A model generated the notes under the pieces. The model was not told the origin of the DNA. It worked only from the letters and a program-made list of their open reading frames with translations, and ran no database searches. A stretch of 14,548 nt of DNA. It comes from Hymenochaete sp. R1. Its lineage: Eukaryota > Basidiomycota > Agaricomycetes > Hymenochaetales > Hymenochaetaceae. Where the stretch lies: contig JAFREE010000300.1 in assembly GCA_019400425.1 (NCBI GenBank), forward strand, positions 1-14,548, written 5' to 3'. Below, piece after piece: positions 1 through 8,344 of the stretch. The translations under genes and the position numbers were made by a program. Every line of letters begins with the position of its first letter. Within the stretch, counting starts at the first letter, position 1.

Positions 1-526
1 AGACATCGGAGTCAGGATCACACGATTCACTGGTATTGACTAGCGTCATTCCTTCTTGAAGGAACGGTTGGAGAGCTGCGATCTATGAAACATTCAGCAG
101 CGTTCTTTTGTAAAGACGGAATAGCAGACGCACCAAGGGATCATACATTTCCTTTTCCAGATGTTTATTCTTCGCCTCTTCAAATCCCGTAAAATCCACA
201 GCCGGCATTCCTTCTGGGATCTCTTCTACCGGAGCACGATGTTCTCCTCCCGGTGCTTCGCCTTCTTGGTTGCCTTCTCCGGTGGGCATACGATTCGAAT
301 AACCAGGAAGGAACAGCTCCAGGAATAGCCCAGGCTGAATCGGCCCAAGATATTTGCCCGTAGCTTCATCGGCGGCAGCGACGAATACTGGATCCTTGTA
401 TTCTGCGTTGGACGTGTAAATCTGAGTCAATGACATTCGCACATGGCTGGGAGTGGTTTCGGGAAGAGTGGGATCCGGGTTGACATTTGTCGGTGTCTTG
501 CTACCATCCTCGCCCTCGTTCTGCAT
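1..526 (-). CDS. FunK1-like fungal-type protein kinase, N-terminal part (partial, runs off left edge)
   Basis: Exon 1 is 526-134 (131 codons). An intron at 133-83 (51 nt, GTGCGT donor, CTGAA branch-like site, CATAG acceptor) leads to exon 2, 82 to beyond base 1. The in-frame stop after base 134 lies inside this intron. Joined exons give MYDPL-IAALQPFLQEG, then LVNTSESCDPDSD. FunK1 proteins of Agaricomycetes have a similar N-terminal region, with a GP...FL..FLP motif and later an 'NTS..PDPD'-like stretch, ahead of the kinase domain. Here the motif is YLGPIQPGLFLELFLPGY (about residues 60-77). The catalytic domain lies outside the window, so no kinase motif can be checked. ATG 526 was chosen over 583 because the following GEDGSKTPTN resembles the start of the paralog at 14082. 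Family assignment is from recalled motifs; gene structure is read directly. Confidence 0.66.
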
Positions 527-2804
527 GGTCGAAGACGAGAGGAGAGTTGAGTAGGTGAGTACGAGGTGGTGGTTTGAAAGCAAGCAATTGTGGTTGAACG
601 CAAGTCGCCGCGACTCGAAGGCGCGTTGATGTCGATCATTCGCGTAGACGACTCTGAGTCGCGTTCATTATGTAATACTTGCAAGTGCTTTCTCCGATAC
701 TTTCACTCTCACTAACACAATCTCAGTTCCTTTCGCATCAGCGACGCACTTCCGTACCAGTGGTGCACCCAGCGCTGAGTTTGAGCGGCATTTATAATGC
801 CTTAAGCTATCAGCTCTGCTGCTATCACCAGTGAATACTGAATACTTTTGTAATCTAACAAAGAGAAGCTAAGTAGGCACTTCTTGCTTTCCTTCGTGCA
901 GATGTTTCATGTAGTTCGGGTCGAATGGATATTCCATGTCGGGTGTGACTTCTTCCAGCATTGGTCTTGGAATCACCTATGTCTCCCTTTTATCAACCCA
1001 CGACCGGATCCGGGCAGACTTTGGAACCGTTTAACTCGCGATTCATTCATGACCATTCGTTCCAATGACCTCTTCCCTCTCTTTCATGCCTAGTAGCACA
1101 GTACGCGGTACAGGCAATGGAGACCAGCCTGCTCGAATAGGAACGCACTACCATTTCGCGGAGGCAAGTTTGGCTCCCATGTTTGATCGAGGGAGGGCGT
1201 ATGTCAAATGATTAAAAATGCCTTCTAGGTCAGTCGTACGCTCAAAGCCTGGAGGTACGAAGGCAGTGATAGCAGTTTGGGAGGGGCGCAAATCTGGTTG
1301 TCTCTGGAGAAAATGCCCTTGCGACGGGTACTGGTCCTTGGAGAGTCGAATCAATCATAACAGGATTGTTGCAACTCAGCTTTCGGTATCAAGTACCTGT
1401 GTCAGTTTGAACACTTACACATCTTTAAGGAATGTGCGTCTTTCTCTCGGTGTGTTTCATGTAATTGTATCTTTCCCGATTCTGAATGCGGATCTTCGTA
1501 AATTTATAGGGGACGTGGAGTGTAATTTTGTCCTAGCTTCTGGTACTACTGAGATCGCACAGATCTTCCTCAAACATCTTCGTAAGCACTAGTTTCTGAC
1601 TTTGCTAATATCGAAGGGTAACAAAGTTATTGGAAGAGTAAAGAAACCTCAACTGTAAGACTCGTGCTCAATCACCGCAGATAGAAGCCACAAGAAGATT
1701 AGTGGTGTTGCTTTTCCCGCCAGTGGGTGTGGACCGTGTGGTCCCCGTGGTCAATTGTACGTAGCCCCCAAACCTACAACACAGTTACTGTGGCAGGGTT
1801 ATACAATGAATATTCCAAATGCAATCCTCATCTCGCGAAAAGAACTTTACTGGTAATTTCACAGTACCAAATGACCTGCCTACCGTATTACCTATCGTTC
1901 ACAGTAGATCGCATGTTTTCGCCTGCGCTATGTCTATCGTTTCGCCGGGTGTCCGCAACTAAGAACTAAGGAGACAGTGAAAAGCCGTGTCGTCGCCGCC
2001 CATTTCCATTTGCTTGATTCTTCATGATCAATCAAATTCGGGCAAGTGTTTTACGTATCAGATTTAGATATGCCGACGTTGATTAGCGCTCGTTAGCCCG
2101 CCCGAGGTGAAGGAACGGCTGTTGCCAACTTCGTTACGAGCGTGTGAGCCTGAGAGAGGTTGCGCTCTCTTAGAGACCTACCACGACATCGCACTCGTGA
2201 AGCTCAGCTTCTTGATCGCAAGGCGCTCGACGACAGAACTACTCGATGTACGGTTCAATGGCAGCTTCGAGGTCGCCAATCTGGTCAAAAGAAAGGTGGG
2301 GAGGGGTGAGTCCGTACAATCGGTGATTATCGACTCACACATCAATCGATGATTCTTCATACAGGACGTTTCCGCGTGAAGACCATGGGCGCTCATCACA
2401 GCTTGCAGGGTCTCTTGAAATTGTTTGGCTAGCCGATGATCATGATGCTCAAGTCGCTGTACCTTTTCATCGCCACCCTGATCTTCCCACTCAACTTCAA
2501 CGACGACGGAAGCTCTGGCCAGCCAGGACGGCACGACACAATTTGAACTTATCGGGTCCGATACTTAAACCCTCTGGCAACGATTCAATCATGCCCGCAC
2601 GTCGTTTGGCTCCTTCCTCCATCTGCTCTGTAGTAGGACTTCATCGTTATTTGTCTGGTGCGACCATCCCTTCGTCAGTTGCAGAGTTATCGTTAGCATT
2701 GCGACATAAGGGCCGCGCGAGACACAAGGGCGACACGAAACGAACCACTGCTTCGAGGCTCTCGGACTTTCCAAGACGTGTAGCAAACTCATATTTAGGG
2801 TAAC
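527..2804. other. Intergenic region between kinase-like gene and LtrA-1; possible eroded minus-strand exons
   Basis: I see no secure intact gene. The kinase-like promoter should lie to the right of 526; an interrupted palindrome with a TATA-like core is at 787-801. On the minus strand, 971-869 reads as a 34-codon coding-like stretch starting just after a TAG acceptor-like site and ending at a TAG stop (contains PFDPNYMKHLHEGKQEVPT). Another open stretch runs from about 1354 to 1152. Further right, 2622-2495 and 2534-2178 are also open and protein-like (EGLSIGPDKFKLCRAVL; QRLEHHDHRLAKQFQETLQ). I could not join these with consistent splice phase, and I recognise no family. They may be remnants of one or two decayed genes. 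Plus-strand ORFs here show no convincing protein. Confidence 0.4.
787..801. promoter_or_regulatory. Inverted repeat with TATA-like core upstream of the left kinase-like gene
   Basis: GGCATTTATAATGCC has 6-bp arms (GGCATT / AATGCC) around a TAT centre. It lies about 260 bases upstream of the ATG at 526 (minus strand). It could be a transcription-factor site or a TATA element, or chance; no second copy was noticed. Confidence 0.2.
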
Positions 2805-5800
2805 ATGTCATCGCCTGAAGGAGAGGAAAAGAAACGACCGTTGTCGACGCTCAGAAAGGAGTCTTCAGCCGATGAAGAGTGCGTGCCATCGCTTGCCCAT
2901 TTATTTCACTGTGTTTGACGCTCCTGGAATGTATATAGCATCAATTTGTACAATTCGCGACAAAACAGTCTCGTACCTATTACGCGCTCACCCTTTGAGG
3001 CCCTTCCGGAGAAGCCTACAGCACCTGAACCCGAATATGTGAGTTCTATTTCAAGAGTTTTGTGACAATAAGTGATTCACAGCGTCTTTGCCAGAAATAT
3101 CGAGACGATGAATACAAAGTTTACGTTCAGCAGGTGCCTTGGAGCGATTTGGTATGACTCTTCTGCATTTCAACCCTGTTTCCTATGCTAAACTTATTTT
3201 CAGCTTCTTGAAATCGGTATGTGGAGTCTGACTGGTAAGAAAAGGCACATTCTGACCCTTTTTTCAAACTAAAAAGCCATGACGACCACCTTCGCTAGCT
3301 TAACGTGAGTTCGTAAATCCACTTACTCTCTCACTTAACCAATACGATACGCAGCGATGGAACACCCATTATGGAAGCATCAGTGAGTCATTACATGCCA
3401 ACGAGTTATGATATTTTTCTCTAACAATCGTTCCAAAGGCACTTGCCTCGTACCTGAGCTTCTTCGCACTTGTATGGTGGGTATGGGCATCGCAGGTCGC
3501 TTACAACGTGCGATTTCGACAATCCGACTGGCTTCACCGGCTCTTCGTCTTCTTACAGCTCATGGTTTTCTGTGCTCTTGCAGCCTTCACCAACAATTTC
3601 GACATTACCGAAGGCGTCGCCAATAATTCGAAAGAGGAAAGCCTTATGGTGCAAGCTCAGCTGGCAGATTTTAGCACTCTGAATGATATCGCTGTTGCTC
3701 AATTCAGACAACAACGTTTACCGACCCTCAACGCACGAGGTATATCAATTACGATGGCTTTCAGCAGGATGCTTCTATTGATTCAATATGTGCTTGGTGC
3801 GATCTTTCCTCCTTTCTGTCATAGGAGTACGCGCGCTAATCACTTTTTGGGCTGAAAGCTTTGATACATGCGACCCGCAGGGACCTCAGTAACGGCCAAC
3901 GCCGGCTCGTCCGACGTTCCGCGCTCCTCATCCCTATCGGTACCCTTATCTTCTCCTCGTTGTGCTTTTTCATCGCCTACGGGGTTCTCGGTAAGAATCC
4001 GTCCGAGAAGGATCAGATTGCGAAGCTTGCCCTGTGGTATTTTCCAATTGTTGTCGAAGTATCTTCGCACTTCATCGCACAGTACTTCCCAGGGCGGGTC
4101 CGTTATCATGCGGATGCTATCTACGAGCGTAGCGCATCTGCTTTCGTTATTATTCTGGGCGGCGGTCTCGACAAAATCACGAACGGCTTTCAATACATCG
4201 TCGGCAACATTTCGCTAGGGTTGCAAAGCACAGCGTTGATTTTTTGCGCAGCAGTCATTTTCATCATGTTGTTCTCCTTATATTTTGGGACCGAGCGTGC
4301 TGTTGGAGATAGAAACCGCAGAGCGCTAGCTCTGTTTTTCTTCAACTTCTTCTTTCTTTGTGCCCTTATCGTGACATTGCAAGGGATCGCCACGATGTTA
4401 ACTATCGGAGTGAGTTCTTTCTCTCTTTTCACCCATTTCTTAATTGTACGGATGTTGAAACGGGCCACTTCTTAGAACCTCGGTAACGCTCTGCAGATGC
4501 CATTCCAGTTTGTCAACGAGACCGCCACTTTATTGAACCAGAAAGGGTTCGGCAACTATCTAAACGAGTCGGATTATAGCTACGAAACAACTCATAGCCT
4601 AAACAAGACGGGCGTAGCGCTCTTCTCGATGTTGGATTTCATCAATTACGGAGTAGACGCAGCCTGGAACAGTACCGACTATAATCTGACTTACAACTAT
4701 GTCCTGCAGGCTGATATCTGGATTATGGTCACCATTCTCCGGGTGCGTATTTTGCCAAATTATTTCGATATTCGTAATGAGCTAATTATTGGTGACACGG
4801 ACGTCAGAATTTCAAAGCTGCGCCTGATTCATCGTCGCTTCTAATGGCAAACATGAGCGCTTTCTATGACAATGATCCGTCCAACTATACAATTGTGAAC
4901 AATCAGACGTTCCATGAAATCGCTCAAATGGTCGTCATTTCTAACGCGACGCCTGCCCTTTGGTTCTATGCCGCCGGCGGGTCTGTCCTTTTCTTTCTTG
5001 CGGTTATGACTCTCCTCAATCGTTGGCCCCGTGGTAAGCACAGATTATCTCTTTAAATTGACGGTTGGAACTGAAATTTGTTTTAGATAGATATGAATGG
5101 GGTCAGACACTGAGTAGATTGGTTGTGGGACTTGGACTTATTACGCTCACGGCATTGGATGTCAACGCGTCTGACGATGTTCTGGATAAACATTTGAACT
5201 ATCAAGGTTCAAGGATCTGGTTTTTGGCAACGCATTCATGGGTGTATGTATCCAACTTTCAGCAACTCATCCAACAAAATGAATTAACCGCGGCTACAGA
5301 CTTCCACCATACGCTTTGGCGTTGGTCATCGAACAAACTGTCGAATTGGTAAGTTTCGTCTGCGTTCCTTCGGTTGAGAGCTTGTGTTGATCTCTTTTTA
5401 CTTTTGCTATTTTAGTTCTTATTATACCTTGCTGGTCGTTCTTATCACCGTTCAGGCTTCTCTGCCTTTTTCCGAAGGATTCCTTCCCTCAAAGCCTATT
5501 CCTCCACGCCCACCACTGAGCCATCTGACTCATACCCACCTCCACCGCAATCGCAACCTATCGTTGCAACCTTATACGACCCATACGCAACGTACGATGA
5601 TCACCAAACCCACCACGTCGTCCTGAACTCAACGATCGAGAGAGCACCTCGGCGAAGTAGCAGTGACGATAGCTTCTCGAAAGAAAGATCGGAGTATATA
5701 CCCTTGTCGAGTAGGCTTGGGGCAGGGCGTCCTGAGTTAGTTTCGACACCATCTGCAGGTGCACCGCATTTTGACCCTGGCGTTCACGAGCGAGGTGGGG

Positions 5801-5898
5801 AAGGAGCTATCGATGGGCGACGTCGGCCGAGGCCAAGGCCGTATCAACGCGCGTCTACTGATAGTGATATACGGCCTCTCGTCGGCCGGCCGTCCTGA
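2805..5898 (+). CDS. LtrA-family (low temperature requirement A) multi-pass membrane protein, paralog 1
   Basis: Thirteen exons: 2805-2878, 2939-3038, 3095-3151, 3204-3216, 3277-3304, 3355-3382, 3439-3796, 3859-4409, 4476-4742, 4808-5033, 5087-5243, 5300-5348, 5416-5898 (2391 nt, 796 aa). All introns are GT-AG and phases agree throughout. An in-frame TAG at 2796-2798 supports the start. The membrane core begins near residue 78 (LLEIAMTTTFASLTDGTPI). Helices include about 101-123 (LVWWVWASQVAYN), 131-152 (DWLHRLFVFLQ), 200-220, 241-263, a region around SASAFVIILGGGLDKITNGF, and 374-403, roughly ten or more in all. The WWVW, DWLHR and R-S-x-x-F-x-I-I-L-G signatures match the LtrA family (Pfam PF06772). 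Residues about 404-535 form a loop with nine N-X-S/T sequons. The last ~150 residues are a hydrophilic, Ser/Pro/Arg-rich tail, probably cytoplasmic. Bacterial LtrA proteins are much shorter (about 400 aa). The biochemical role of fungal members is not established. Confidence 0.9.
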
Positions 5899-7268
5899 CT
5901 TTAACTTGTTTTTCCGTCGCTCGGTGTTCCGAAAATTGGACGGTACAACTGACATTCTCATTTATATTATATCCTCTACCTATTCTTGTTTCCTTGTTTC
6001 TTCTTGGGTATCATTGTTGTGCATCTACCGTTTTTATTATTGGGCCATCAAGATTTCGTTTTACTCCTTTGACATCCTGTTTTACTTTATACGCGTCAAT
6101 GTGTATGTGGTTATACAACTCATCGAAAGCGCTCCAAGAGTAGACTACTGCGGACTTAGACTTTTCAAGGAACGGCCAAGGGTGAGGATGGGAAATCATT
6201 TCAAGCATCGTTGGGACGACGCGAATATTAGCAAAGCCTTGAGGAGCAAATTTCCAAACCGTACGTGTCACTTTCCTACGAGTTCTGGATCATCGGATGA
6301 GCCTAATAATGTATTTAAAGGTCACAGCACGGTTTCGCATTCGGTTTCTCCAGCGTAAGTTCGGTGCGTCGCGCGCGTTGGCCTTGAAGGTTTACCTGCA
6401 ATACGAAAGGTATCGACATAGTCGAGAGGAAGTCCGGTTCTCGGATGCCACTAGACCGTTCCATATTCAGAAAATCTCTGAGAGTTGACCGCAAGATAGA
6501 CCTACCCCCAAGGCACTCTTCTCGCCAAGGGCCTCCAAGAGCTTTTATGACTCCCAAGAAGTTAGTATGCCGTCGCGAGGTAAAGTCAATGAAATTTTGC
6601 ATGATGGTCATAAGGTTAACTTCTTTTAAGCGCAAACGACCTGGATCAATCTGTCACTGTTGCAAAGGTGACATTCATCCTGGTGTAACGCTCACATCTT
6701 CGACGTCTATCAGACGCAAAGTTCGACCACATCATGGTCTTGCAAGTCGCCCATGTCGCGGATGCCGTGGTGCACTATCATAATCCTAGAGACTGGTTAT
6801 AAGTATGTTGCGATTGCATGGGAGCAATGGGAAATCGAGGAAGTTGAAAACAAGGTTCAGGCAGAACATTTCGTTCCCGTTTTAGCAAGAACTTTCGTAC
6901 AAGCAAAGTTGATCGTCGCGCACTCTTTCGCTTACCAAGGAGCAAGTTCAGGATACGAGATCACACTCTTCATGCCCTCCAGCTTCGTCTCCATCATCGA
7001 GCGCACACCTCAAGTCTCGCAGAAAGAAAATAGGCACACATAGCTTTGACTTTAGCGCTTGTGCACAAAGTAAAGTCCTACTAACCAGCGGGATGCCTTT
7101 GCATACTACTATTGAGTACTTGAATGCGTCTTTGCTTTGTATCTCATCCACTCTTAGCTTAATATCGGCCCACTTGGGGACTAAGATTAGCAAACGAGTA
7201 ACTCCTTCATCTTTCCAACTTCCCCCCCCCCCCCCGAGTTACTGCGCCCGTCACAGTGACCAGCGATC
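5899..7268. other. Intergenic region: LtrA-1 3' end and upstream region of the secreted-protein gene
   Basis: The first ~160 bases after the LtrA-1 stop are T-rich and look like a 3' untranslated or terminator region; no perfect AATAAA was seen. From 6100 to 7200 several ORFs of 60-110 codons exist on both strands (for example plus 6753-7043 and minus 6635-6315). None carries a motif I recognise, and none joins into a multi-exon model. The last ~70 bases before 7269 are pyrimidine-rich and include the C tract at 7222-7235. I see no repeat family or transposon end. Confidence 0.45.
7222..7235 (+). repeat. Homopolymer tract of 14 C
   Basis: An uninterrupted run of 14 cytosines ends 33 bases before the ATG of the secreted-protein gene, within CT-rich sequence. 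Pyrimidine-rich tracts are common near transcription starts of fungal genes. Such a tract is prone to length variation and sequencing error, so its exact length is uncertain. Confidence 0.85.
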
Positions 7269-8344
7269 ATGCTGTCTTTCCTGCTAATATCTCCACTCCT
7301 TGCTGCTACTCTCGCTTTCTCGTTCGATCTACGAGACTTCTATCCTCCTCAGTGGGGCGGAGGAAATATTACGCTCTATAATTACGTCGAACATCCGGAG
7401 CCGCTAAATGTAAGGAGCAATTGCTGAGTTTCATTGTCCCTTGCATTGTCGCTCATTTTTTTTGATAGATTATCATCTCTGGCCGGAGCTCTCCAGAAGT
7501 TTTGACTGATCTTGGCTTCATGTGGTATGTCCGATCTTTGGGATTGTAAGTGGCTCTCCGTTATTGAGATAACGTGGTTGCTTCTGACGATATGTTTGTC
7601 TCCTCTTACACACAAGCTCGCAGGAGTGCCTTAGCTTCACAGGAACGAATGATCCATTTTTGGCTAATCTCGGAGATGGGAACGGATGGGCACCTCTGAA
7701 AATGGTGATCCGACAAGACTACAGCGACCACCTGTTAGGTAGTTGTTTAGAGACCAAATTCGGTGGAAATCACTTTCGGTGCGCTCTTCGAATCATTGCT
7801 CTGAATGCTATATTGAATATATTTCTGTTTTTGTTGAACTCGGTTAATCTGAAGCATGTTCCGACAAGATGGGCCTCAAGCACCCACCGGCGCGTTGTTT
7901 CTTGCGTGCGTGCTGTATCACTTCGGCATCGTACCCAGTTAATAGCAATAGTACTTACTTGAACCTTCAGGGTTTCGCTAGAGGAGGATTTAGAGCATCA
8001 CCATACAGTGTCACCTAACGGTTACAACCTAGGAAGGTAAGATGAGTGGTCAACTCAAAAGGTGTTACAATAATTGACTCTTGTGTAGGGACGTCTTTTA
8101 TTCTCGGACAGTAAATCAAAACACATCGTTCGATGATATCTGGTATACTGCGTCCGGTGAAGACATAAACTGGCTACAAGACCCCAGTCAGGAGATGAAT
8201 CATGGTACGTCCCATCTCCTATTCTCACACGACCTTTGTTTATTTAATCGCTCAGGATCATGGACCGATGGTGTTGTGAAACTTATCACAGTAACCATCT
8301 TAGATGGTGCATGGAGGTTGAATATCACCGACGGTATAGTTTGA
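7269..8344 (+). CDS. Predicted secreted fungal protein of unknown function
   Basis: Seven exons: 7269-7409, 7469-7545, 7617-7778, 7855-7905, 7971-8036, 8089-8204, 8256-8344 (702 nt, 233 aa). All introns are GT-AG (51-76 nt) with consistent phase; intron 3 needs the CACAAG acceptor at 7616 rather than the CAG 7 nt downstream (ending 7623) to keep frame. Residues 1-17 (MLSFLLISPLLAATLAF) form a clear signal peptide with no later membrane span. A sequon is at N33. Only two cysteines are seen in the mature part (C77 in QECLSF and C116 in GSCLETKF), possibly a disulfide. Motifs LGDGNGW (91-97), GGNHFR (122-127), TGALFLAVSLEEDL, SPNGYNLGRD and a final NHG.W.DG.V..ITV strand resemble conserved blocks I recall from uncharacterised secreted proteins of Agaricomycetes. 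No enzymatic residues are recognised. It lies between the two LtrA genes on the same strand. Confidence 0.8.

Noticed and set aside
1218..1592. 124-codon plus-strand ORF
   Set aside because: No domain or splice context was seen, and part of it lies opposite a better-looking minus-strand stretch.
2019..2031. TTCTTCATGATCA shared with about 9666-9678
   Set aside because: A 13-base match between two intergenic sites with unrelated flanks is likely chance.
3840..4193. Minus-strand ORF of 117 codons
   Set aside because: It is the antisense shadow of LtrA-1 exon 8; similar antisense ORFs occur opposite LtrA-2.
5759..6358. 199-codon plus-strand ORF at the end of LtrA-1
   Set aside because: It starts inside LtrA-1 exon 13 in another frame and continues into T-rich 3' flank, whose apparent hydrophobic helices are poly-T artefacts.
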